A stretch of DNA of 64,000 nt from an uncultured Roseateles sp. (GCF_963422335.1 NZ_OY729424.1:4092001-4156000); one strand, 5' to 3'; counted from the first letter of the stretch, positions 43,907-50,884 are shown. Numbers and translations: made by a program. Notes: generated from the sequence alone by a model not told the origin.

Positions 43907-43918
43907 TTCGCAGGCGAA
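43907..43918. promoter_or_regulatory. Near copy of the phage 2 palindrome (TTCGCAGGCGAA)
   Basis: One mismatch to TTCGCATGCGAA. It lies between the coat-gene terminator and the mini-protein gene, where a separate promoter for the tip genes might be. Confidence 0.5.
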
Positions 43919-43924
43919 ACATTG

Positions 43925-43952
43925 AAAAAAGGCCGGGGCCGAAGCCCCAGCC
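43925..43952 (-). terminator. Rho-independent terminator after phage 2 major coat gene
   Basis: On the minus strand GGCTGGGGC-TTCG-GCCCCGGCC is followed by TTTTTT. It lies 7 bases after the major coat stop, matching the strong terminator after gene VIII in Ff phages that keeps coat mRNA above tip-gene mRNA. Confidence 0.85.
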
Positions 43953-43959
43953 ACTCGAC

Positions 43960-44190
43960 TTACAGAGCGGAACGAATCCACTTCCAGGTCTTGATGCCGA
44001 CCACGACGGCGAACACGGCAGTGCCAACCGAAGTGATGGTGGCGATGGCCGCATTGATCGGCGCCAGGTCCAGAGCGGAATCGGCAGCCATGGCCACACC
44101 GGTACCCGCCAGCATCACGACCGCCGCGACGGCTTGCTTGGCGCTGACGTTGTTGAACACGGCCAGACGGGCGCGCAGTTGCTTGTTCAT
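43960..44190 (-). CDS. Phage 2 major coat protein (pVIII type)
   Basis: A 76-residue precursor with signal peptide to AMA (MNKQLRARLAVFNNVSAKQAVAAVVMLAGTGVAMA), then a mature part of about 40 residues: acidic start ADSALDLAPINAAIA, membrane helix (VGTAVFAVVVGIKTW) and basic end KWIRSAL. It is preceded by an AGAGGATTTCT ribosome region and a hairpin and followed by a strong terminator. Confidence 0.9.
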   Translation of the reverse strand: MNKQLRARLAVFNNVSAKQAVAAVVMLAGTGVAMAADSALDLAPINAAIATITSVGTAVFAVVVGIKTWKWIRSAL

Positions 44191-44222
44191 AGAAATCCTC
44201 TCATGTGCCGATGGTTGATGTA

Positions 44223-44254
44223 GGGGCGTCGCCTATCGGCGTCAGCCACGCCCC
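44223..44254 (-). other. Hairpin upstream of phage 2 major coat gene
   Basis: GGGGCGT (44223-44229) pairs with ACGCCCC (44248-44254), with an inner CGCC/GGCG stem. It lies between the minor and major coat genes, the counterpart of the phage 1 hairpin at 33183-33213. Confidence 0.55.
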
Positions 44255-44257
44255 GAA

Positions 44258-44650
44258 TCAATCGCTTTCTCTGTCAGAGAGCACGGAGCGAATGGCCCGA
44301 ACCGCCCAAGCCGCGATCCAGACGGAGCCGACCGCCGCAGCGACCAGGCCGCCATCGGCGTAGGACATGTTCCAGGGCGAAGGCGCCAGATCGCAGACCG
44401 GCAAGGGAACGTATTCGACCCAGGACGTCGCAGGGCACGCCTGCGTTTCCGAACCGTCAATCAAAGTCTTCAGGAACTTGATTTGCACGCCGTCACCGTT
44501 CTGGCTGATCGCCGTGGTCTTGTAGGCGCAGCCGCCCTCATAGCTGAAGAACGTGGCATGGTGGGCACTGATGTAGGCATCGACTGCCCGGAAGGGGTCA
44601 GCGAAGCACTGACCCGCGAAGTACAAACCGGTATCCGTGGGGCCGTCCAT
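44258..44650 (-). CDS. Phage 2 minor coat/structural protein
   Basis: A 130-residue protein with YFAGQCFADPFRAVDAYISAHHATFFSYEGGCAYKTTAIS and CPATSWVEY, homologous to the phage 1 protein at 33445-33795, and a membrane segment (GLVAAAVGSVWIAAWAV). The start ATG 44650 (MDGPTDTG) aligns with the phage 1 start. In phage 2 it precedes the major coat gene, in phage 1 it follows it. Confidence 0.75.
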   Translation of the reverse strand: MDGPTDTGLYFAGQCFADPFRAVDAYISAHHATFFSYEGGCAYKTTAISQNGDGVQIKFLKTLIDGSETQACPATSWVEYVPLPVCDLAPSPWNMSYADGGLVAAAVGSVWIAAWAVRAIRSVLSDRESD

Positions 44651-44652
44651 GT

Positions 44653-44856
44653 TCAGCACTCCGCATCGAGGTCTACGACCAGGGTCGCGCCCCGGTCGCA
44701 ATGGTCTTCGGTGAGTTGCGCCACCTGTTCCAAGTCATCGGCCACGCCGAAGCGGATGGCCGTCGCGAGCGATGGGGTCCAAGACACATCACCCGAGCGA
44801 GGGTCAGAGTGCAGAAACTGGAACGTCACGCCGGACTGGATCAGGTAGCGCGACAT
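44653..44856 (-). CDS. Small phage 2 protein, unknown
   Basis: A 67-residue acidic protein (MSRYLIQSGVTFQFLHSDPRSGDVSW...) between the ssDNA-binding and minor coat genes, with only 2 bases to each neighbour. No domain recognised. The tight spacing supports that it is translated. Confidence 0.65.
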   Translation of the reverse strand: MSRYLIQSGVTFQFLHSDPRSGDVSWTPSLATAIRFGVADDLEQVAQLTEDHCDRGATLVVDLDAEC

Positions 44857-44858
44857 GG

Positions 44859-45173
44859 TCAGGCCGCCTTCTTGGCCGCCGGCTGATCCGTGATCGGGCG
44901 CAGCGCGTGGACGACGGTCTTTTGCGTCTTGCCGTTGGTGACGATTTCCATGTCGGCCATCGCGACGAACGGGAACGGCAGGTGTTTGTATTTGTCCAGT
45001 TCACCGCTCAGGCCGATGTTGTATTCGGCGGCCGCCTGGCCCACCGCATTGCCCTTGGTGGCGTCCAGATCGACCAGGGCATAAACCTTGGTGGAGTCAT
45101 AGACGCCGCCGTCATCGAGCGTGCCTTTGCTGGCCTTCATGCCGACGACTTGCACTTGCGCTTGAAACTTCAT
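44859..45173 (-). CDS. Phage 2 ssDNA-binding (gene V/RstB-like) protein
   Basis: A 104-residue protein starting MKFQAQVQVVGMKASKGTLDDGGVYDSTKVYALVDLD, of the type found after the RstA-like Rep gene in many inoviruses and used to cover the single strand. A palindrome TTCGCATGCGAA lies 17 bases upstream of the ATG, inside the probable leader. The chosen start follows GGGAAGAC. Confidence 0.75.
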   Translation of the reverse strand: MKFQAQVQVVGMKASKGTLDDGGVYDSTKVYALVDLDATKGNAVGQAAAEYNIGLSGELDKYKHLPFPFVAMADMEIVTNGKTQKTVVHALRPITDQPAAKKAA

Positions 45174-45189
45174 GTCTTCCCTTTCTTGT

Positions 45190-45201
45190 TTCGCATGCGA
45201 A
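45190..45201. promoter_or_regulatory. Palindrome TTCGCATGCGAA before the ssDNA-binding gene
   Basis: Exact copy extended to GTTTCGCATGCGAAAC (14-16 bp dyad). It lies between the rep stop and the next gene, in a position to affect expression of that gene and all structural genes. Confidence 0.7.
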
Positions 45202-45204
45202 ACG

Positions 45205-46389
45205 TTATGCAGCCCCGTTGAACGACGGCGCAAACGAGGGGGCGAACCCGTCCGCGACTTTTTGGTAAAGAGCGCGCAATCCGACTTCGCCGATGCCACG
45301 CAGGCGACGGGGAAGGCGATGTGATTGCGTCTCTACGACCTGGGCGATCAGATCGCCGCCCAGGTTGAACACCGTTGCTGCCGTTGCACCTGCGGTGTTC
45401 ATGAACCAAGCCAGGTTGCGCACCACCTGCGCTTCGTGTGTCTTGTCGGCGACCTCGGCTTGCGTGGGCATGCGGTAGGCCTGCGCGTTGATGTCCAGTT
45501 CTTCGAGCAGGTCCGCACAGAAGCCGTAGGCACCTGCGAAGACATCGCCCGGACGCTTCAAGACGCTCAGATCAATGATTCGGTGATTGCTGCGGAACTC
45601 GACCTCGTACCTGATCCACGGATCGCCGGATTCAGGGCCGAACAGCTGGTGACCCTTCTCATAGGCCCGGAACAGCTTGCCGGTGGCACGGGAGCCGACG
45701 TAGAAGGTGCGCGAGTGACCTGCGGTCCAGCTGCCTGCCTCTTGCTGGCCGGGGCGTTTGCCTCGTACATCGAACTGACCGGCTTTGTAAGCTGACTGGA
45801 CAGCTTCAATTTGATGACCGGTCCAGACATCGAGCGCCAGGTCTATACGCGTGATCCAGCCGCGTGATTCGGCGATGAAGTCATGCAGCTTGCCGCCCAT
45901 GCGATTTGCGTCGATGTGGATCAGCGCCGACCCAAACAGGTTGAAATGCACGGTGCTGGCTTGGTGCATACCGGATGCGTTCTTGGCACTGCCTCCCGCG
46001 AGGACGTAGCCAACGATCTCGCCCTCATACATGAGCGCGGTCTTCGCGGTGTAGTAGTCCATGCCCTTTTCGTCCACATTGCCGACCGTGATCGATCCAA
46101 GCAGTTCGACAATCAGGCGGGCACCAGCCGCCGAGACCATGTGCGCGGAGGTGTAGGGGTCTGCATCGGCACAGCGAGACTGCCGAACGACATCCCGGCC
46201 CCGCTGGTCCATCAGGTCCAATGCCGTGACATCGAGTAGATTCCGGTCCGACTTGATGACCGCATCGAGCGGGACCGTGAAGCGCAGCCAGTCCGCACGA
46301 ACTCGGCCGGGGTTGCGCTGTTCGATTTGCTCCAAGGTCCACTTGACCTTAGATCCGGACATCACCGGCTTGGCGGCAACTGTCCTCAT
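45205..46389 (-). CDS. Phage 2 replication initiation protein (RstA/Rep_trans type)
   Basis: A 394-residue protein with the replication-initiation-factor features DWLRFTVPLDAV, GWITRIDLALDVWTG, RTFYVGSRATGKLFRAYEKGHQ and DPWIRYEVEFRSNHR. This family (CTX phage RstA, plasmid rolling-circle Rep) nicks the plus origin. It is unrelated to the HUH protein of phage 1. Its start overlaps the stop of the small membrane gene by 4 nt. Confidence 0.88.
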   Translation of the reverse strand: MRTVAAKPVMSGSKVKWTLEQIEQRNPGRVRADWLRFTVPLDAVIKSDRNLLDVTALDLMDQRGRDVVRQSRCADADPYTSAHMVSAAGARLIVELLGSITVGNVDEKGMDYYTAKTALMYEGEIVGYVLAGGSAKNASGMHQASTVHFNLFGSALIHIDANRMGGKLHDFIAESRGWITRIDLALDVWTGHQIEAVQSAYKAGQFDVRGKRPGQQEAGSWTAGHSRTFYVGSRATGKLFRAYEKGHQLFGPESGDPWIRYEVEFRSNHRIIDLSVLKRPGDVFAGAYGFCADLLEELDINAQAYRMPTQAEVADKTHEAQVVRNLAWFMNTAGATAATVFNLGGDLIAQVVETQSHRLPRRLRGIGEVGLRALYQKVADGFAPSFAPSFNGAA

Positions 46390-46652
46390 TGCCCTGCACC
46401 TGTTGTTGTCCCCGTGTTACCGAGGGGGACAGCGGCGTGCGCCGCTTGGGCGTCGCAAGCTCCGCCTGGCGCAGCGCCCGCCGCCCGCTTCTCACGCAAC
46501 ATCAGGAGACGCGCCGCAGAACGGTCTGCCAGGCTGTCCAGGGCCTGGAATGCCAGGTAGCCGGCGACCAGGCCGAACAGGAAGAAGATGCCGCAGAGCA
46601 CGGACACCGCAGCGAGCAGGTTACCGAGCGATTCCAGATCGGCCGGGGTCAT
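46386..46652 (-). CDS. Phage 2 small membrane protein
   Basis: An 88-residue protein with one membrane helix (LAAVSVLCGIFFLFGLVAGYLAF) and an Ala/Gly-rich tail. ATGA overlaps link it to both neighbours. The start MTPADLESLG at 46652 was chosen because it overlaps the upstream stop. Function unknown. Confidence 0.65.
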   Translation of the reverse strand: MTPADLESLGNLLAAVSVLCGIFFLFGLVAGYLAFQALDSLADRSAARLLMLREKRAAGAAPGGACDAQAAHAAVPLGNTGTTTGAGQ

Positions 46653-46951
46653 TGCGGCACCTCGCAGAGGCACAGGCCATTGCCAGCACATGCCCGGACG
46701 TTCGCATGCGGAACCCATTGCGGACCGGCCCCGGCATCGAGCCGGAACCAGTCCGTGCCCATCGTGCCGCCCTTGACCTCAGCGACTCGCGCACACTGGA
46801 CTACACCACGGATGCGCGCCTGAACGTGCACTGGTATCGAGCGGCCATGCCACACCCGCTCTTCGCAAAGCTCGGCATAGCCCGACGCCGTCAAAGCCTC
46901 TTGCGGTGCAACTGATCCCTGATGTACATTCGCGGTCATGTTTCCGGTCAT
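46649..46951 (-). CDS. Phage 2 first early protein, unknown
   Basis: A protein of 96-100 residues (ATG 46951 or 46939) with several Cys near its end (RACAGNGLCLCEV) and VWHGRSIPVHVQARIRGVV. It is the first gene of the leftward operon, starting 10 bases from the operator palindrome. A near-palindrome TTCGCATGCGGA lies inside it at 46702-46713. Confidence 0.6.
   Translation of the reverse strand: MTGNMTANVHQGSVAPQEALTASGYAELCEERVWHGRSIPVHVQARIRGVVQCARVAEVKGGTMGTDWFRLDAGAGPQWVPHANVRACAGNGLCLCEVPQ
46702..46713. promoter_or_regulatory. Near copy of the phage 2 palindrome (TTCGCATGCGGA)
   Basis: One mismatch to the 12-mer, inside the first early gene. Confidence 0.4.
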
Positions 46952-46960
46952 CCGTAGTTT

Positions 46961-47015
46961 TATACAGAATTCTGTATAAGTCGGATTGGACGGATTATAT
47001 GGAATTCAGTAAATA
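46961..47015. promoter_or_regulatory. Phage 2 operator region: perfect and imperfect GAATTC-centred dyads
   Basis: TTATACAGAATTCTGTATAA (46961-46980) is a perfect 20-bp palindrome. A second, imperfect dyad around GAATTC at 47002-47007 (TTATATGGAATTCAGTAAATAA region) is centred 34 bases away, about three helical turns. The two lie between the divergent repressor and early genes, the classic place for repressor binding. Confidence 0.7.
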
Positions 47016-47027
47016 AGGGTTTTCCCT

Positions 47028-47492
47028 ATGACGCTCGCCGAACTCATTGATGCCGCACGCAGGAAACAAGGCACCCTTGGCAAGGTCGCCGAAATAATGG
47101 GGATAGCTCAGCCACGCCTGAGTGAGTGGAAGGCCAACAAATACGCGCCGAGCGCTTCCGCAATCGCGCAACTGGCAGAGCTAGCTGATCTGCCAGTCCT
47201 GGACACGCTCGCAGCGGTCGAAGCCGAATTGGAACCGGCGACCAGCGAAATATGGCTGCGTGCCTTGGGAAAGCTGAGGGCGGCCGGAGTAGCCGCAACA
47301 GTGACGATGACGATGGGAACGGCGGCAATCCTGGGGGCAACACCTGACGCCAACGCCTCCCCTACCCCATCAAACGCCGGTCCGTCTGTATCTTATGTCA
47401 ACTTATGCATTGAGGCGCCACTCATGGGGCGGCAGCTAGCATCCTCTATTCAAGCGTCAAGCTGCCCCGGCCCAGCCCGAGAAGCTCGGTAG
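47028..47492 (+). CDS. Phage 2 repressor-like helix-turn-helix protein; 3' end crosses attR
   Basis: A 154-residue protein. The helix-turn-helix is in the first 45 residues (GTLGKVAEIMGIAQPRLSEWKANKYAPSASAIAQLAELADL) and a hydrophobic stretch is near residues 88-103 (AAGVAATVTMTMGTAAILG). The last residues from codon 126 on are read from host DNA past attR. In the circular phage the frame would instead run through FRMRWIKRFRR and stop at 37446, 14 bases before the next helix-turn-helix gene. Its 3' end overlaps the host gene on the other strand. Confidence 0.75.
   Translation: MTLAELIDAARRKQGTLGKVAEIMGIAQPRLSEWKANKYAPSASAIAQLAELADLPVLDTLAAVEAELEPATSEIWLRALGKLRAAGVAATVTMTMGTAAILGATPDANASPTPSNAGPSVSYVNLCIEAPLMGRQLASSIQASSCPGPAREAR
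47376..47403. other. attR: right junction, phage 2 joined to host dif arm
   Basis: Phage arm GCCGGTCCGTC (47376-47386), core TGTATC (47387-47392), host arm TTATGTCAACT (47393-47403). The host arm is the mirror image of the attL host arm, consistent with one split dif-like site. Confidence 0.8.
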
Positions 47493-48534
47493 CGATCTTT
47501 CGCACCGCGTCAGCTGGCACACCCTGCCAGTTTTCAGTGGTCGCCGGTACGGGATGGCCCTGTTGCAACAGCATCTGGCGCAGGTCGCGCATCACGCAAG
47601 CATTCGCGAAGGCATGGGGTGAATCGCGAGATATGGACTGGTTGGCGTCGAACTTGGCCAACAACGCCACGAGCGAGGCTTGGGCCACCGACAGTTCGGC
47701 GAGCTTGGCCCGGTACTCCAGGGTCGCCTGGTCCAGCAATGGTTGCTCCCTGAGATCGACCAGGTGTTGCGCCTCATGTGTCAGGAAGCTGACGCGGAAG
47801 GCTTCGGGCTTGCCCCGGTAGGCCGGTGCCACGCAGAACAGCCGACCGTCGGCAGCCCAGCCGCCGGTGTGCAAGGTCTCGGCCGTGGCGAATCCCAACC
47901 ATCCCAGGCTGACGAAGCGATCAAGGCAGACGACGTCGACCTCCACCCTCGCCTGTGGCAATTGCGCCTGGTGGCGAACCGGCTCCTGCTCGCGCCAAAG
48001 CATGAATTCGCGCAAAGGCGCGGTGCGACCGAACAGGGTGAACAGCCCCTGCGACTGGAAGCGTTCGCTCAACGCGGCTTCGATGCCGTCAAAGCCTTTC
48101 GCCGGTTGATCGGTGAGTCCGGCCAACCGAGCCAGGTCGCGTTGGAGCCTGGCCTCGCCATCGCCCCCCGTCGCAAGCCCCAGCAGCACGCTGTGCCAAT
48201 AGACCCGATAGGCCCGCAGCACGGCCATCGGCCAAGGGTCGAGCGCGGCGTCGTCCGCCGTGTAGCCCCAGCCGTCTGTGGACGATGCGCCGGCCTCATC
48301 ACGCAGCGGCGCCGCACCGAAACGCTTCAGCATCGCTTGCACCGTTGCACGGTGCGCGTCGCTGAACTGCTCCAGCGGCACCTCATGCAAACGCGACAGC
48401 GCGGCGGCCAGATGCCCCTGAGCCGCCAGCGCCATTGCCTGGGAAAAGACAGCCCTAGATCGCTCCATCGCAGGGGTCGCGTCGGCTGGGCTGCCAGCGG
48501 TGGCGGCTACAGCGGCCATTTTTTTGTGCATCAC
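47446..48534 (-). CDS. Uncharacterised protein with a HExxH-like zinc site
   Basis: A 362-residue soluble protein. The stretch VSFLTHEAQHLVDL contains HEAQH, the HExxH zinc-protease motif, and LEYRAKLAEL follows 20-25 residues later with a candidate third-ligand Glu, as in gluzincin peptidases. The N-terminal half looks helical (AMALAAQGHLAAALSRLHEVP). No clear signal peptide. It is the first host gene right of the prophages; its 3' end overlaps the end of the phage repressor frame by 47 nt. Peptidase activity is inferred from the motif alone. Confidence 0.7.
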   Translation of the reverse strand: MMHKKMAAVAATAGSPADATPAMERSRAVFSQAMALAAQGHLAAALSRLHEVPLEQFSDAHRATVQAMLKRFGAAPLRDEAGASSTDGWGYTADDAALDPWPMAVLRAYRVYWHSVLLGLATGGDGEARLQRDLARLAGLTDQPAKGFDGIEAALSERFQSQGLFTLFGRTAPLREFMLWREQEPVRHQAQLPQARVEVDVVCLDRFVSLGWLGFATAETLHTGGWAADGRLFCVAPAYRGKPEAFRVSFLTHEAQHLVDLREQPLLDQATLEYRAKLAELSVAQASLVALLAKFDANQSISRDSPHAFANACVMRDLRQMLLQQGHPVPATTENWQGVPADAVRKIATELLGLGRGSLTLE

Positions 48535-48795
48535 GCAGAACGTCCTCCGGGGTCGGATTCTGTCGCATCAGGGGCTGAGTCGGTTGTAGGACATCGGTGC
48601 CATACCACCCGGAGCGCGCGCCGACAGCCGAATCCGCGGCCGGCCGATGGCGGCGGGCACGGGCGGAGACGATGCTTGTCATGGCGATACAGACGCATTG
48701 CCGGTACGGGCCCTGAACGGCTGCCTTCCCCCGGTACTGTGCTGCCCGCCGGCCTGACCTTTTTGAATCTCATCACTCACCGAAAGGCAACGACG

Positions 48796-49185
48796 ATGAA
48801 TGCAATCCGCAAGCAAAGCATGACGCTGTTGGCCGTGGCCGCAGCTGCCCTGGTGCTGTCCGCCTGTGACCGGCCGGTCGATACCCGCGCCGGGGTCGGG
48901 CAGGCCGTCGACGCTCCAGCCACCAAGCCCGCTGCCCAGATGGTGAATACCGCCGAGCAGGCCAAGATTGCCCTGGCCGACGCAGCCATCACTGCGAAAA
49001 TCAAGACCGAACTGTCCGAGGAGCCCAGCCTGGCTGCGCTGCATATCAAGGTCAGCACCAGGGAAGGCCTGGTGGACCTGACCGGCACGGCTCCCGACCT
49101 CGTCCTGCGGGAGCGCGCCACCCGCGTGGCTGCCACCGTCAAGGGTGTGTTGAGCGTTGACAATCACATGGTCGTCAGCAGTTGA
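48796..49185 (+). CDS. BON-domain lipoprotein
   Basis: A 129-residue protein with lipobox LVLSAC near residue 24 and one BON domain (DAAITAKIKTELSEEPSLAALHIKVSTREGLVDLTGTAPD...VLSVDNHMVV), as in OsmY. It would sit in the periplasmic face of a membrane and may bind phospholipid under stress. The 261-base gap before it shows no repeat or RNA feature that I can support. Confidence 0.85.
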   Translation: MNAIRKQSMTLLAVAAAALVLSACDRPVDTRAGVGQAVDAPATKPAAQMVNTAEQAKIALADAAITAKIKTELSEEPSLAALHIKVSTREGLVDLTGTAPDLVLRERATRVAATVKGVLSVDNHMVVSS

Positions 49186-49265
49186 CCGGCGTTTGATCGA
49201 CGGTTGATCGACCCGAAGCTGCACCAGCGGTCAGTCTGTTGCTGATCGCTTGCAGGATTCAATCA

Positions 49266-49291
49266 TTTCCATAATAATCAAATTATGGAAG
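49266..49291 (+). promoter_or_regulatory. ArsR-type operator overlapping the arsR start codon
   Basis: TTTCCAT-N12-ATGGAAG (left arm 49266-49272, right arm 49285-49291); the ATG of the right arm is the proposed arsR start. An AATAAT -10-like hexamer (49273-49278), 17 bases after TTGCAG (49250-49255), would start RNA at or very near the ATG. Confidence 0.65.
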
Positions 49292-49617
49292 ACGCAACCG
49301 TGATCAAAGCCTTGGCCGCCCTGGCCCAGCCGCTTCGGCTGAAGGTGTTTCGGGCGCTTGTGGTGGCCGGCCCTTCCGGCCTGACCCCCGGCGCCCTGCA
49401 GGAGGTTCTGGACGTTCCGGCGGCAACGCTGTCGTTCCACCTGAAGGAGTTGGCCAACTCCGGGCTGGTGACGCAGGAGCGCGCGAGCCGCAACCTGATC
49501 TACCGCGCCGATTACGCTGAGATGAACGCGCTGCTCGGCTACCTGACCGAGAACTGCTGCGGCAGCAGCGCCGCCGCCTGCACGCCGCCCGGTGCGTCTG
49601 CCTCCTGTTCCTGCTGA
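49285..49617 (+). CDS. arsR: ArsR family arsenic-responsive repressor
   Basis: A 110-residue winged-helix repressor (LAALAQPLRLKVFRALVVAGPSGLTPGALQEVLDVPAATLSFHLKELANSGLVTQER). The C-terminus is Cys-rich (ENCC ... ACTPP ... SCSC), a likely As(III)-binding site in place of the ELCVCDL type. The ATG at 49285 lies inside an inverted repeat and lacks a ribosome site; a GTG at 49300 has GGAAG 8 nt upstream and is an alternative. It heads arsR-arsC-arsH-arsO-MFS. Confidence 0.9.
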   Translation: MEDATVIKALAALAQPLRLKVFRALVVAGPSGLTPGALQEVLDVPAATLSFHLKELANSGLVTQERASRNLIYRADYAEMNALLGYLTENCCGSSAAACTPPGASASCSC

Positions 49618-49660
49618 GTTGCGGTCGCAGCCAGCATCTCCCAGCCCTATCGCCCCAGTC

Positions 49661-50083
49661 ATGTCCGCCATCACGATCTTTCACAACCCCTCCTGCGGCA
49701 CCTCGCGCAACACCCTGGCCCTGATTCGCCACGCCGGCATCGAGCCCGAGGTGATTGAGTACCTGAAGACCCCGCCCAGCAAGGAACGGCTGCAGCAGTT
49801 GGTGCAGGCCATGGGCATGTCGGTGCGCGAGTTGCTGCGCGAAAAAGGCACACCCTATGCCGAGCTGAAGCTGGCCGACCCGGCGTGGACCGACGAGCAG
49901 CTGCTGGACTTCATGCTGCAGCACCCGATTCTGATCAACCGCCCCATCGTGGCCACGCCTCTGGGTACGGCGCTGTGCCGGCCGTCCGAACGGGTGCTGG
50001 AGTTGCTGCCGGTGGCCAAGCTGGCGCCCTTCACCAAGGAAGACGGCGAAGTCGTGACTGACAGCGGAGCGCGCCGTGTTTGA
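49661..50083 (+). CDS. arsC: Arsenate reductase, glutaredoxin-dependent
   Basis: A 140-residue ArsC. The active-site Cys is in HNPSCGTSRNT and the oxyanion Arg residues in HPILINRPIVATP and LCRPSER. It reduces arsenate to arsenite with glutathione and glutaredoxin for export. Start MSAITIFHN at 49661; its end overlaps arsH by 8 nt. Confidence 0.95.
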   Translation: MSAITIFHNPSCGTSRNTLALIRHAGIEPEVIEYLKTPPSKERLQQLVQAMGMSVRELLREKGTPYAELKLADPAWTDEQLLDFMLQHPILINRPIVATPLGTALCRPSERVLELLPVAKLAPFTKEDGEVVTDSGARRV

Positions 50084-50798
50084 GTCTCCGCCCACCTTCC
50101 CTGCCCTGGACGCCAGCCTGTTCGATGTGCCAACCCAGCAGCGCCTCGCCGCGGCGGCACCCTCGCTACACCGCCCGCGCTTCCTGATGCTTTACGGCTC
50201 GCTGCGGGCACGGTCCTACAGCCGGCTGCTGACCGTCGAGGCCGCGCGCCTGCTGGAGGCCATGGGCGGCGAGGTGAAGATCTTCGACCCTGCCGGCCTG
50301 CCCCTGCCCGATGACGCGCCCGACACCCATCCCAAGGTGCAGGAGTTGCGCCGCCTGGCCGAGTGGGCCGAGGGCATGGTGTGGTGCTCGCCGGAACGCC
50401 ATGGCGCGATGACCGGGGTGATGAAGTCGCAGATCGACTGGATACCGTTGAGCTCGGGGGCCGTCCGTCCGACCCAGGGCAAGACGCTGGCGGTGATGCA
50501 GGTCTCCGGCGGTTCGCAGTCCTTCAACGCCGTCAACCAGATGCGGGTGCTGGGCCGCTGGATGCGCATGGTCACGATACCGAACCAGTCCTCGGTGGCC
50601 AAGGCCTTCCAGGAGTTCACCGAGGAGGGCCGGATGAAGCCCTCGGCCTATTACGACCGCGTGGTGGACGTGATGGAAGAGCTGTTCAAGTTCACCTTGC
50701 TGACCCGTGACGCCAGCCCCTACTTGGTGGACCGCTACAGCGAGCGCAAGGAAAGTGCCGAGCAGCTCTCCAGACGGGTGAATCAGCCGGCGATCTGA
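50076..50798 (+). CDS. arsH: NADPH-dependent FMN reductase, organoarsenical resistance ArsH
   Basis: A 240-residue flavodoxin-fold protein with LMLYGSLRARSYSRLL (FMN-binding), WCSPERHGAMTGVMKSQIDWIPL and VSGGSQSFNAVNQMRVLGRWMRM, all diagnostic for ArsH. ArsH oxidises trivalent methyl- and aromatic arsenicals. GTG start overlapping arsC. Confidence 0.95.
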   Translation: MFESPPTFPALDASLFDVPTQQRLAAAAPSLHRPRFLMLYGSLRARSYSRLLTVEAARLLEAMGGEVKIFDPAGLPLPDDAPDTHPKVQELRRLAEWAEGMVWCSPERHGAMTGVMKSQIDWIPLSSGAVRPTQGKTLAVMQVSGGSQSFNAVNQMRVLGRWMRMVTIPNQSSVAKAFQEFTEEGRMKPSAYYDRVVDVMEELFKFTLLTRDASPYLVDRYSERKESAEQLSRRVNQPAI

Positions 50799-50884
50799 GG
50801 CCAACGAGGCATGCACCGTTTTTCGGGCGAGTTGCTGCCTCCTGCCTCCTGCCTCCTGTCACCGGTACGCAAGGAATCTCCATC

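Larger units (their letters stand above)
37343..47392 (-). mobile_element. Filamentous phage (inovirus) prophage 2, inverted relative to prophage 1
   Basis: About 10 kb between TGTATC cores at 37343 and 47387. Reading from the right: repressor (plus), then on the minus strand two small genes, Rep, ssDNA-binding protein, small gene, minor coat, major coat, mini-protein, adsorption protein and gene VI; then cargo genes, and on the plus strand helix-turn-helix gene, ParB-like and Zot. The layout mirrors prophage 1 except that Zot is on the other strand and linked to ParB. No integrase gene is present. Confidence 0.88.

Noticed and set aside
50835..50857. Three heptamer repeats (CTGCCTC) before the arsO gene as a phase-variation tract
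   Set aside because: Only three units and outside the coding frame; too short to call a phase switch from one sequence.
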